Position numbers and translations under genes: made by a program
Source of the DNA: Brachypodius melanocephalos
Taxonomy: Eukaryota > Chordata > Aves > Passeriformes > Pycnonotidae
Assembly (NCBI GenBank): GCA_013398615.1
Contig: VZSR01000479.1
Location: 5,803,105-5,867,104 of the forward strand
Reading direction: 5' to 3'
Length of the DNA stretch: 64,000 bases
Notes under the pieces: generated by a model
The model's input: the letters and a program-made list of their open reading frames with translations, nothing else
Databases searched by the model: none
What the model was told of the DNA's origin: nothing
In this document: one piece after another, positions 1 to 12,500 of the stretch
Position numbering within the stretch: the stretch's first letter is position 1
Layout: the number at the start of each line of letters is the position of its first letter

Positions 1-125
1 CTGCTGTGTCAGTGAGTGCATGAACAGGGCTGGCATGAACACCTCTTTGCAGAGGTGACAGAAGGGAACAGAACCAGGTGACAGGTCAGGTCACCCCAGT
101 GCTGGTGTGAGTGCCCCAAAGCCCC

Positions 126-153
126 CTCAGCTCAGCTCAGCTCAGCTCAGCTC
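126..153. repeat. (CTCAG)5 microsatellite
   Basis: Five consecutive CTCAG units followed by CTC, in otherwise unremarkable sequence. Confidence 0.95.
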
Positions 154-3100
154 TGTAAAGGCCATGGCATCATCCTGCTGGGATGAGTGACGTGGGTGGA
201 AACAGGCTTTGACCAGGCACAACTTAAAACACAGTAAAAACAAATTATCTAATAGGAAACCAGAAATAATGGGGTAAATAAAACTGCCAAGACCACTGCA
301 AATGCAGTTTGGCCGTTGACACTAATGTGCTTCAGTGCTGACTGGAAAGGCAAAATTAATAATAATAGAGGAAGGGACTTTAGTTGTTCTCCTGTTAATT
401 TTCTACCATATGAAATGAAAAGGAAAGTCTGATGTGTTTGATGTGTGTAATTAGAAAATGTGGAGTTTACACAAATTCTTTGATTGGTTCAGTTTAAACC
501 TTGCTTTGCCTTGAGTTTCTTTATAATTTGACTTTCCTGAGACAAAGACAGGGCTTGTTTTGGGCTCAGCATTCTTCTCTAGGGTAGGGAAGAAGATGAT
601 TTGCTCTTTGGAGAACTTCACTTTCATCTTCTAGTGGGCTGCATGTTTTCTGAAGAGATTTATTGTTACAGTCTGATTTCTCCTCTTTTTACATATATGA
701 ATAAATCTTATCACTGAATTATTTATCTGAAAACATGAATCTGAATTGCAAGTCCCAGCCTTTAACATTCCAGGATTTTCGTATCTGTGCAAAATCAAAA
801 CCACTTGAAAATCCTTATGATTGAATTATTCATCTGAAAACATGCCACAATAAAAAAAACCCCACCAAACAACAATGTGCCTTTGGTATCTAAAAGAACA
901 ACCACAGAGGGCACAGAGGAGAGATTTAAAATGCCATAGCCTCTTCCTCCCCCAGGAGAGGCAGGAACTATTTTCCCTTGGCTGCATGGTGAAGAAACTG
1001 GGCTGGTGCTCGAGCTCAGATGCCTCCAGTGCAGATGGATTTATTCCCAGCAGGAATGGGAATAAATGATGGGGAAACAGACTTGCTCATAGGATGAGAC
1101 TCCACCAGGTATAGAGTCCCAAAAATGTCCCCTAATGCAGACATCCATGGCTGTGTGACAAGAAACTCACACAGGAGAGCCCCACCCTGGGACAGCATCC
1201 ATGCAGATCCACATTTGAAAATTCCCACTTGGGAAAAGACCCTCAATAATTTGAGATACTGATTTATTTGTATTTATCTGACTTTCCATCCCAAATGCAC
1301 CTTTACATGTCTATTGCCTATGGGGAATTAGGAGAAGTCAAAACTGGTCAGGTTTGTAGCAAATCATATTAATTGCTCTTTTCTATGGGAATTTTATTAT
1401 TAATTATTAATAAAGGTAATTTAAAGCCCTTTCATTTGTGATGTACATCCACACAATGGTTTTGATGTACTCTTGTGCTTATTTGTCCATATCTTGACAG
1501 ACATTTAAGACCCTGTGACACTTTGCAAATGAAAATAATTAAGTTTGCATATTACAGTAAACTGGGGATATTGCAGACAATATTCAGGATGGAAAAATGA
1601 TTCATTGAAACCTTAAGGGGATTGATGGATGTACAGGAAATAACAAAATGAGATTCATCAAGGAAAAGAAAAGAAATTAAAACATGTGGGAAAAAGGAAA
1701 TAATCAGAGTCATAGATTTTAGTGGGAGGAAGGAACCTTGCTAATGAAATACTCAGATATAGAAATGCATTTTGTGAGGAAGGGAAGTAACTCCCTCCCT
1801 TTCCAACCTCTGTCAAAACATCTGCAACATGCAATTAAAAATGTAGAAAGAAAAATCACATGGATAAGCTTTAGAGTCCAGAATGACCACAGTGTTTCCA
1901 CTGCTATTAAATTACATTTTAAAGCATTCACTGGCTCTCCCCTGACAGAAGCAGGAGATACTTTTCTTCCCACTGTCCAAGCCCTCAAGGACTTTACAAG
2001 ACCTCAGTTAAATAATCCTGAAACTAAGAAGTGGGAAAAAAATTAATGAGGGATTGCAGAAACAAAAATGCAACTTTCTGAAAGCCTTTTTGATCGAGGA
2101 GTTCTTCTCCTTGAGGCTTCTCATCAGATGATCAGCTATAACCCTGTCCTGTTCCAAGCCATATCTGTGCTTCTTACAGCCACTGAGGCACTGGAAGATC
2201 AATGTTTGTCCCATGAGAAATTTCTAAACTAAACTTGTGGATGTGAATAATTTCATTTGGGTTACCCACATGTAGTTTTCTGCTGGTGTTGAGGCTGGTG
2301 TGCAGGCTGTGGGGCTGGGCCCTGGTGTGCCCTGTCCCCTTTCCCCTGCAGCAGCCCCTCCCCAGGGCCCCCCAGCATTCTGCAGACAGAGCACACAGAT
2401 CTCACCCATCATGGCTGGGGCACAGACACACTCATTGCTCTCCTAGTGGCAGAGCTTCTTGTCAGTTCTGGCTTTCTCCTGCCCTCTGTTCTCCACATAA
2501 TTTTCCTGGGCAAAACCCAAGCTGTCCCAGTCACCTTCCTGTGAAGGAAGCTCTGGTGGAGCTGAGTCTGGGGCAGTGTCTGTTCCTGCACATTTTGGTG
2601 GGCAAAGCCGTCTCTTCAGCACAGGCAGGGCTAGTTCTCTTGCCCATTCAGGGACTAGCCCTCTCCAGCTCCCATTCAGGCTGCTGCAGCAGCTAATGAG
2701 AGCTGGGAATTCTCATTAAGTATCTGAGTCGTGTGACCAACTCAGTGAAAAGTTATAATCTAATGCAGCCATGAGTATTCTGTTCAGAGCATCCTCCACA
2801 TGTTAATTATTAATAATACAGTTATGAAAAAGTTCCTGTCCCAGCTCTCTCTTAAATAGAATTTACACAGCCATCTGGTGTTCTGTTTAATTCTCTTTTT
2901 TTCCCCCCCAACCCAATTTGTGTGTCTTACTGTTAATTAAGTTAAGACTCGTGAAAGAGGAAGGTGCTCCTGCTTTGTGGTGGTTCTGAGCAGAGCTGCT
3001 GAGAAGACAGAGATGGGCACTCAACATTTGCAATTAAAAGAATAGAGCAATGATAATTTTGCCATTGGGAAGGAAGGGAAATGAATGTCATCTGCTACAG

Positions 3101-3381
3101 AGAAGCCACAGCTTGACACCTAAAGGTAAATGTTGACACAAGTCCCCTGCCAACATTAAAGAGAAACAAGAAAGGATCACATTGGTACAGACTAAAATGA
3201 GAACATAAACTATGAAGGCATCTGTGCAGCTGATATACAGCAGCAAAATGGTTTTGTTGTGAGACATCAAAATTCTAATTTTCTCACCCTTGGCTGTCCA
3301 AGGGTAGTTCCAACCTCTACACCTCTGCCTCTCAAAAGCAGAAATCATATCCTGGCTTAATTAGAAATGAGTTTACACACA

Positions 3382-3406
3382 GGAAAACAAAACAAAACAA
3401 AACAAA
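3382..3406. repeat. (AAAAC)n simple repeat
   Basis: About five AAAAC units in a row, ending in a short A run. An impure A-rich tract follows at about 3475-3496. Confidence 0.85.
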
Positions 3407-4216
3407 AAACCAAGAAAGTGTGCTGCCCTTACATTTCAAGTACCTGGGTGGAAATAAATTTGTTTGAAAGTTTCAAAAAAAAAAAAAGAAAAAAACCCCC
3501 ACATTACTATAAAACTTTTAGTCAAGAACACAGTAAGCTTTCAGATGTTATAAACCTGCATAAGGAGCAGCTGAGGGTACCCATGGCCCAGGTAGCAGGC
3601 AATGAATGAAGCAGGTAACGGGGAACTTTAATTGGAAGCACAAAGGAAAAATGCAGAGACAGATCATTTAGGGCATGGACAAAAACCTGCTGTAGGTACC
3701 AGCTTCAGGTTTACTGAGCAGAGGAGGTAAAAAGGCTTCAGCCCTGATGTGAACACAAAATTTTCCTTGGACAGCTGTGACTGCAGTAACTGCATTGCAT
3801 GAGGAAAGTGAAGTAACAAAGACATTTAGAAGAACAAAGAAGATTTGAAAAGATTTTGCAAAGGCTGGATGAAACTCTAAAGATGAATTGCTCTTCTGTC
3901 TGAGGGTGGGAGTCCTTGACATCTTTCCCAGACTCTAGAAATAAAAATGTGATGAAATGCAGACTGTATCAGCAGCTGTAAAAGTAAAATAATGGATATT
4001 AAATAATAATTTTCAATGTGTTTCATGGTTCTCTGCAATTTTTCATCAAAGAAAGCCTATTGTAGGCACTTGATGTTAATATGGAATTGTGAATTAAGAA
4101 GCTAATGTTAGAAATAGATTTTTGAAACATCAAATATTTCTTAAAATTTCCTATGCAAGTGCAAATATTTAGTCTGGATATGAACTTAATGAAAAAATAG
4201 CTCATAACCACTAACA

Positions 4217-4257
4217 CTTTTTTTTTTTCTTTTTTCTTTTTTTTTTTCTTCTTTTTC
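4217..4257. repeat. T-rich polypyrimidine tract
   Basis: About 40 bases of T with scattered C, directly abutting the 3' end of the minus-strand CR1 fragment that begins near 4258. Read on the minus strand it is an A-rich tail with scattered G. Confidence 0.85.
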
Positions 4258-4735
4258 AGACCATTCTGAAATCCCTAAAGTTGTTTTGTATAAAACTCCT
4301 ACCCAAGCAGGGTCATCCCAGAGCACGTGGTGCAGGATTATATTTGGACACCTCTTAAATATCCCCAGTGAGGGAGACTCCACATTCTCTGGACAATCAG
4401 TTCCAGTGCTTGGTCACATCAACAGTAAAGAAATTCTTCCTCATATGCAGGTGGAACTCCCTGGGCATCAGTTCTGATGCCTCCTGTCCTGTTACCTGGA
4501 GCACTGAGCACAGCCTGGTCCATCACCCTCCCTGCAGATCCTGGCAGACATTGGTGATGTCTCCTCTCAGGTCCTCTCTTCTCAGGTCTGAACAGGCTCA
4601 GCTCCCTCAGCCTTTCCTCATAACAAACATCCCCCAGTTCCCTGATTATCTTTGTCCTCTGCTGGACCCATTACAGGAGCTGCAGGTCTCTCTTGTACTG
4701 AGGAGCCCAGAACTGGACAAGGTCTAGTTAGGATA
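4258..4735 (-). mobile_element. CR1 LINE 3'-end fragment
   Basis: Read on the minus strand this matches the typical CR1 3' region: GAGGAAAGGCTGAGGGAGCT, then a CTGTTCAG segment, then GAGGAAGAATTTCTTTAC, then CACTGGAACTGATTGTCCAG, then a GGGATATTTAAGAGGTG segment. It is 5'-truncated and carries small lesions. The usual short-octamer 3' tail is not seen; an A-rich tract is in its place. The plus-strand open frame of 119 codons over it is antisense and meaningless. Confidence 0.88.
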
Positions 4736-5559
4736 AGTCATTAGCTTTGAAAAAGTGACTTGAAATGTGAAGAATCTATCCAATAATCAGTTTATTAAAT
4801 ATGCATAATACATCCTCCCTCTGACCCCTCTCTACTATAGGATTTCCTTAAAATGAAAATGGATTTCAAGGCACAGGGTTGGTACACATGAACCTAAATA
4901 TCTCTCAACTGAATAAAAAGCTTGCACCTGAAATGCATTTCCTCTTAAGGAATTAATTACCCTGTTACCATAACACACTGCCTTTGTTCAGCAAGTGTGA
5001 CCAATATCACTCTATTATCACATCACTGCCAGAGCCCAAAGCCATTTATCTGAGCGTGTCTCTGTCTCCCACAGATTGAACTGTCTTGTTTTTAGCAGTT
5101 AAATACTCATCTCACACCTAGACACTCACAGCTGCTGGAAAGAATGTGGTGAAAGTGCTGACCTGAGAGTCACCATGAGACTGCTGCATGCTCCTGCTCA
5201 TATGCTGTAATTAGTTAAACAGTTATTAACAGTGTGCAGCAAGTTGCTGCAATCCAGAAGGGATGCTCAGCTTTCCTGGGCTTAGGGAGATATTTATACA
5301 TGAGAAGATCAACTGTACATGAGCTCCCGTGGGTGTTTTAGGTCAGTGTTCATGCAGTGTGAAAAGTTGCACATAGAGACAGGGTAAGAATGGAGGAATG
5401 TCCCTCTGGAACCACGTAAGCCAGGCTGGAAGTGCTCAGAGGGGCACAGCAACTCCAGCTCATGGTCTTGGTATCCAAAGGGTGACACAAATTTTTAGAA
5501 GGATGAGTGAGCAAAGTAGCACAGGAGAATTCACACACTGAAAGGGCTCGAGGTTCTGA

Positions 5560-5602
5560 CAAAGGTCCCTTGCAACTCAGAATGTTCTATGATCCTGTGG
5601 CT
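5560..5602 (+). mobile_element. Short CR1 3'-end remnant
   Basis: The stretch with GGTCCCTTGCAACTCAGAAT followed by GTTCTATGATCCTGTG resembles the last 40 or so bases of a CR1 element. It is very short and could be chance or an older decayed copy. Confidence 0.5.
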
Positions 5603-6401
5603 GATGATTCTCAGGCCATGGATCACTGGGCACTATTCCATGATGAGGCACTATCTGTGTCTTTTAGATTAATTCGTTTTCTGGAAGAGCACCAGAGCAA
5701 GTTTGGCCTCCTGGTAACAAAGCAATAATTTCAATAACTGAACTTGACCCAGCTTGTTGAACATCTGACTGGGAGTGAACTGAGATGTTCAGCTTGGTTT
5801 TGGTGATGGAACAAAGCAGAGACACAACATCCTAGGAGAAATATTTGGTTCTGTACTACATGCTCCTGCATGAAAGCATTTAATTTCAAATATGTTTTAA
5901 GATTCTCTTTAATTAATGGCTTTCATAACAGGAAAAGACCTTCTCCAGCCAGCACTGCAACACAGTCAAGAGGCAAAATGAAGCAGGTGGTGGGTTTGGA
6001 AGGGGAAAGAGAGAGCAGATGTTAGCTTGAAAATTTGGAACATTCTTCGAGTCCTGTAGCAGGAGCCCAGTTTCCATCAATGCATATTGTAGGAGCAATT
6101 AATTGGGACCACCCAGGCCTAGAATTTGCCAGAATAACATTTTCCATTCACACAACACACTTCTGTCAGGCTGAATTGTGGTCTCAAATACTTCTGGAAG
6201 AATTTATTTTTCACTCTGCAGATAACCTTGTTCGTATTAAAGGAGATGTGAGAAACTGCAAATCAAGCCACAAATTGCTAAAATTCTGGGGACAGTCCTG
6301 ATCCCACTGAAATCTACCTTTTGTTTATTTTTCAGGTGGCATCAAGGAAGCATAATTAAATGTGAAGACACATTCCTCAGGCGCCCAAAGGAAGAGCTCA
6401 C

Positions 6402-6584
6402 CTTTTTGACCTCGTATTTAATAGCGAGTTTAATCCTGCTCAGGCTCGGCCGGTGGTGCTCAGGGCACAGGTGGATGTTCACATCTCCATTCAGAATTGC
6501 TTCCACTTCTTCAGTGTCTCTGCACAGGTCCAGCACGCCCACCACAAAGTCCTTGCATTGCATAGATAGCTTCCGATAGTCGTT
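6402..6584 (-). CDS. TRPC7: TRPC7 coding exon 3 (residues 261-321)
   Basis: This 183-nt exon encodes exactly 61 codons, from NDYRKLSMQC to KLAIKYEVKK, in phase 0 at both ends. The acceptor reads tttccctcag before AACGAC and the donor reads AAG followed by gtgagc. It continues the cytoplasmic N-terminal region after the ankyrin repeats and contains the linker-helix segment (MQCKDFVVGVLDLCRD...) that packs between the ankyrin domain and the membrane domain in TRPC structures. The middle segment, residues about 296-303 (NIHLCPEH), differs from the mammalian TRPC7 sequence I remember, while both flanks are essentially invariant. The following exon, expected to start FVAHPNCQQQ, is not present in the 6.4 kb to the left. 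Confidence 0.95.
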
Positions 6585-9500
6585 CTGAGGGAAAAGAGAA
6601 AATAAAGGTGTTTAACGGTGCGCTGGAAAGCTGGGCTGCAAACCCCCCAAAATTAAATGAAAATAAATTTAAACAACAACAAAAAAATTAAACAAAATTT
6701 AAAAAGGAAGAGAGAACGACTGTGAGCAAGGTTACTTCTGCAAAATTACTGCCTGGGAGAGTAAGAAAGCATTTGATTTACACAGCATGTTGATGGCTCT
6801 TCACAGAAGTGCAGGAACTCCTCCAGACTTAATTAGCAATGTCTCTATCAGCAGCATAGTTTGCATGACAATGGGACAACTTTTACGGGACAACTTTTAC
6901 AGAACAAGTAAATAATTTCTAGGGAAAGCTTGATTTTAAGCAATCAGTTGATCTCTGCTCTCTGTGTGATGTGTCTCTAGGAATGTAAAAATACGGCCCC
7001 AAAAAAGGTCCTGCTAACTGGTTAAAATGTACAGCAAATTTTTCAGTTTAGGTTCTTCCCTGGTAATTTTTTCTTTTGTAACTTTCAAGAAGTTTCAGAC
7101 TGGTACAACAAGCTGGAGCATCACACACAAATGTGCTCAAATGAATTATATATTGCAATACCAACTTCAGCCTCAAACCTTAGAATTTAGTTAATCATTC
7201 CTGAAAGAGAATCCAGATGACCATTGTTACAGCACCTCTCTAAGCAATGGAACTTCAGGAACTCAACATGATTTCCTGTGAAATAATTTCACTTTGCAAA
7301 CTCAAATTACACTTGTGGGGAAAGAGCTAACCTGTACCTGACTTGAGAAAGGGCTAGAAGAGCAATTTCTCTGCCTTAAATTAAATTGTGATTGATTTTC
7401 ACATGCCTGACTCTTAAAAAGTGAGGAAAGGGCCACCATCTGAGTAAACATTGTAAATTAGAACACAGTTAAGGCTACCATTAATAACATAACAAAATGG
7501 TGATATTAAAGGCTCGATGGAACAAATAGGAAAAATAAGCATAAGACAAGCTCTGACTGACTTGATAGATCTTTTCTAATTAGGTTTGATAAATTAATTA
7601 AATTCAGTACCTTATCTAACTAAGCCAGCAGCCAAAAGAAGGTAGTTAAACCTGGCTTTGATGAAATGATAAGGGTAACCTGGCTTTGTGCTTCTGTATT
7701 TTCTAAATTATCAATTCCGTCATTTACACATAGCAACATATCATCCTTCCTTGTTACACAAAGATCTCAAAGCACTGTACAAACACTCATTAATTAGTTA
7801 GAACAGCATTGTCTAAAATATGTAATTAGAGGTGGCTTAACTTCTTTGGCCAGTTTTTCCCCTTCAGAATTGAGATGATAATGAGTTTTTTAAATGAGTT
7901 GGTTTAATGACTTTGTCATGGGTTTGGGGTTGTTTCTACTGTGAATGTGAGTGTGTGTCCCAACTCTGCTTTTCATGCGTGGAAGAGCTGAGGAGAGCAC
8001 AGAATAATTGAATAATCACGGGGAAGGAAAAAGCCCCTCGGGGCTGCAAGTGGGGCATTTTCACAGGAAAGGGAAGGAGGCATTTCTGACCCGTGTTTAT
8101 GAGGAAGGGCTGAAGACAGCTGGGGAATAGCAGGGATTTTACTGCTGACACCTTCTGCAAGGTGAAACTGGTATGTTTACATCCTCTTATGTTTCAAAAA
8201 AGTTTAGATCTGAGTTCGTCTTTTTGTCCTTGGGTGCTGCAATCAGACCAAGAGTTCTAATTGTGTTGTTAATGGAGAGGAGCAAGAACTTCAAATCTTC
8301 ATTAAGAAGAGACATAAGAGTACAACCAGCAGATCTTTAGCTGGGTAAGTGCCCCATTGCAGAAGCTGGGGCACCAAGACTTCCATAAATGTGCCAAGCT
8401 AGAGCGCTAAGATTTAAGATGTCCTTATGTTTCAGGCAGAAAATGATGGTCCACTTACATCTAAATCTAGTACTTGAGCATTTTGTGGAGATAGATAGGA
8501 TTTGTGGAGTACATGTTTTCAAATACAGAGTGAGGTAAGGTCTGAAATGTAAATGAAAAGCAGATTGTACTTTATGGTTTCAAAGCACTCCTCTCAAATC
8601 AATTCCATGCTTTAATCTTTCCCACACCAAGACGAATTTTAATAAATTGAAAACTTGCCTCTTCAGTGAGAGAGTGGACAGCCAAAGAAAGATCTCAGCT
8701 TCAAAATAAGTAAAGAAATAGTGAAGGACAACAAATATAGACAGATCTGAAAACATGTGCGGGGTGGGAATGAAATGCCTTGCTGCCACAGGCAATGGAG
8801 ATGCTTAATTAGCCCAGCAGTTTAAAAAAAACAAGGGTGAGAACTCTGCTGAGCTTTAATACCATTCTCTATGTACTGTTTGCAAAGTTCACAAGCTTAT
8901 CTCTTAACCAGCACATTTTAGGTAATTCTCATCCCCACTTCCACATCATCTGAGCAACCAGTTTGTATTAAATTAGGTAATTTTCCCTCTTCTCCTTTCT
9001 TTAAGGAAAGACGTTTAGTAGCAACTAGGAAAGTGCTTCCAAAGCATCTGCAAGTGGCAGGTTCCAGCTGGCAAACTCTCTCAAGACCCAACTTTATGCA
9101 CATCTCCAAGCTTCATGTTTTTTACTGGTTCTGTACATTTGTAGAAACTGTGGGCGATTTCCTCATTCGAGGTTTTTGCTCTGATTTTTAAGTAGACACA
9201 AGCAGCCATACATCCTGTCCAAGATACAAGATGTAGAAAGAATAAAGTAAAATAAGATAAGATAAGATAAAATAAAATAAAATAAAATAAAATAAAATAA
9301 AATAAAATAAAATAAAATAAAATAAAATAAAACTGCCTTCCAGCAATTCTGCAGCCAGGCAGGAGGGCAGATTACATCTCTCAGGTGACTGCTCATCTGT
9401 TAAGACAAGTCTCAAAGATCACTGAACCTGCTGTGTCTTCTGATGATCCCTTTTACAAAACCATTTGTCATCTTTGTTCTGCCTCCCTTAATGCTCACAG

Positions 9501-12500
9501 TCATCACAGAAAATTCTGATCACCCTGCTGGTGAGAAGACACTCAATGGCTCTCCTCGTGTCAGGGTATTTCTCTGAAGCACACATTGCTCTTTACTTAA
9601 CAACTGAGATTAACAGAGGTCTGACAGCCAAGCTTCTCCTGATCCTGGCTTGCAAAGCACAGCCCTGGTGACGCAAGCAGAAATTCTGTACCTGCGTCTA
9701 AAATCCTGAACTGTGAGTTCTGACGCACGGGGAAAATCCCGAGGAAGGCAAGAAGATTTATTTACCAGTTGTGTTGGTGTTTGTGCCAGCACTGTGTATT
9801 TCACACATTTGCCTGTGTTCCACACATTTGGAAGCATCTAAGATGCTGCTTTCCTTGCAGGAAAGAGTGCTGGGACAGTGGATGGAAGGCTGAAACCCAG
9901 GGCAGAGGTTAGTGAGGGATGGGAGGAAGAGGTGAAGGAGAACAAGGATGCATTTCCAGATACTTCCAGACGCTGGTGGGCAGATACAGAACTTGAGGAA
10001 ATGGCCTGAAGCTGTGTCAGGAGAGGTTTAGGTGGGATATTAGAAAAATATTCTTCCCCCAGAGGGTGGCTGGACACTGGAAAAGGCTCCCCAGGGCAGT
10101 GGCCACAGCACCAAACCTGACAGAGCTCAAGGAGTTCAACACTCAGGAACAGGATGGGATTCTTGGGGCTCTTCTGTGCAGGGCCAGGAGCTGGACTTGG
10201 ATGATCTGTGTGGGACCCCTCAAACTCAGAGTATTCTATGATTCTGTGATTCTCTGTGGTTCTTGTTTTACACCAAGGGTTTTGAAGATTATAGCCCTGA
10301 GGGCTCCTGTGACTCTGCCAGGACACAGAGGGGCAGATGGCCACTGTGCCTTGGGGTGCAGAGGGACTGTCCCCACTTCACCACTGCCCCGCCAGCCAGG
10401 CCAGCCAGGTTCAACCCCTGAACCAGGCACTTCATGACCCTCCTGTCCAGATGAGTTTTGTGGAGAACCATTCTGGCTGCCAGCCTGGACAGGCAGAGGG
10501 CAGCAAGTGGGGTCAGACTTGTACCACAAGAAGAAACTCAGGGCTGGAGACACAAAATCCAGCTCAGTTCTCCTGGCAGTGCAATGACAATAACCCAAAC
10601 CTTCACAGACAATGACAATGACAATGACACAGGCACAGGCAATGACAACAATCCAAACCTTCCCAAACACCCCAGTTGGGTGCCGTGGTTTGGAAGCCTG
10701 AAGATTATGAGGCTCATAGACCAGATGGATTTTTACAGTAATGAAAATTGCAAATCACACATGAGAGGTGCTGGGGCCTCATCCTGACAGGCTCAGCCCT
10801 GTCAAGCCTCAGGGAGGAAGATGAGGGGTACAACTAAGTAGGCAAGAGAGCCAGTTTGTTTCAAATAACACATGGAAGAGAATTTTATTTCCAATAGAGG
10901 CAGCGAGCAGAGGAGGATCAGGATAATGCCTGAGAATGTTACGATACCATTTTTTAAAAACTAGAATGTAATAAAAGGATTCCAAATTAGTCATTTCCTG
11001 CTTCTTCTAACACTGTTGTGCATGTGGAGTTAAAAATGTCTAATTTTGCTGTTTTGAAAAGGCTGATGGTACTTGTCATTCACTGCAATTTCTCCGAGTA
11101 CCCTATCATTATCTGTTGATTATGTTCAAAATGAACTCTGTCATGTCTCCACATCTGTTCAAAACCAACCAGATTTTTTTCAGAAAAGAGCTGTTTCAGG
11201 TCAGAGGGATGGAGTTCGAGTAAAAATTAAGTGAAACGAGAAAAACTAAGACCAGGAACCTATCTGGGTAGCATTAAATTTGCTGTGCAAATGAAAGCTG
11301 TAGGCACGTTGCACAGAGTCTCTTTTTATGTTTCTTTGAGCTCTTGGCTCTTTGTATTTAATCTACATCACACATACACATATATCAAGGAGAGAAATAT
11401 TGCATTGCTTAGATTAGCATTTCGAGAAGAGACAGCAGAAAAAAATGGAGAGGTAATTCTGTAAATATGAACAGAAAACTCTCCCAAGTAAAAATTATTG
11501 TAGAAAAAAAACAAAGCTGAGAGAAAGGAGGAGGGCAAAAAGAAGAAATATTAAATACAAGATTTGAAATGAAAATTGTTAAATAAACCATCATGTCAAA
11601 TATTCAAAATGTTTATAAATATTTATCAATTAGGTATCACATGAAATGTGCACAAGCCTGCATAGAAAAGCTGTGGGACAGATTTCCTCCTGGGTATTTA
11701 CAGTGTCTTTGGCTGGCCATATGTTTGAGAGTGAAAAGCACAAAGTCTGTGGGAGGACAGGTGATGAGGCAAGATGCTGAGGAAGGGCCCTGCACTGATT
11801 CTGACCATGTAACTTTGTTATCCTCTGAAAGGCACTGAGCACCCCTCCCAAGGAGCTCTGCCAGCTGCTGACACTTCTGAATACAGTTGAGTGCATTCTC
11901 ATTGTTTCCAGACTAAATGCCTACATGCACAGTCTATGCCAAGGCTGTACAGTTAATTTTCCAGAAAGCACATCCAGTTGGTTTATGTTCTCTTGCTTCT
12001 TAAGTGGCAGCACATCAGAGAATTACTGGAGCTCTGGGTATATTGTGCCATACCCGTGGGCATGTCCCTGAATTTAAAGCCCACTGCTCATTTGCACCAG
12101 GCTTTCCCTACTCAGGGAACAGGTTCCCTCCTCAGGTGCAGGTTGCTAAATGTTTCTAGAGGCAGGAAGAGGTGCCCCAGTTCATTTTTAAAGTGATCCA
12201 GACCTTGACTTCTTAATCTCCAACAAGCATAATGTAATATGCAATCTGTTCCTACACAAGGGTTTGACATTTCAGAAGTGTGATTCTGTTACTTTCCAAA
12301 CAATTTGGACCCTTCTAAATGGAGCCAAGATAAACATGGCTGTGGTTGATCCTCTGAGCAGAGCCAGGCTGCAGCAGGCAGAGCAGAGGGGCCTGCAGGA
12401 GAAAGGGGATTTTAGATTCTGTCAGGAGACACTGAGAGATGTGGCCAATATAATAGCCAAGGACAAACCAGAGTGCTGTCTGTGTTGACATTATTCTTCT

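Larger units (their letters stand above)
1..6401 (-). other. TRPC7: TRPC7 intron 3 (part)
   Basis: AT-rich sequence left of coding exon 3. It contains a (CTCAG)5 run, an (AAAAC)n run, two CR1 fragments and a polypyrimidine tract, all listed separately. I see no further TRPC7 exon and no other gene. Short open frames here have no recognisable product. Confidence 0.8.

Noticed and set aside
1..6341. Search for TRPC7 exon 4 (expected to start FVAHPNCQQQ)
   Set aside because: No such reading was found on the minus strand, so the next exon lies beyond the left edge.
9838..10344. A 168-codon minus-strand open frame
   Set aside because: It is largely antisense to a plus-strand CR1 fragment at 9989-10260.
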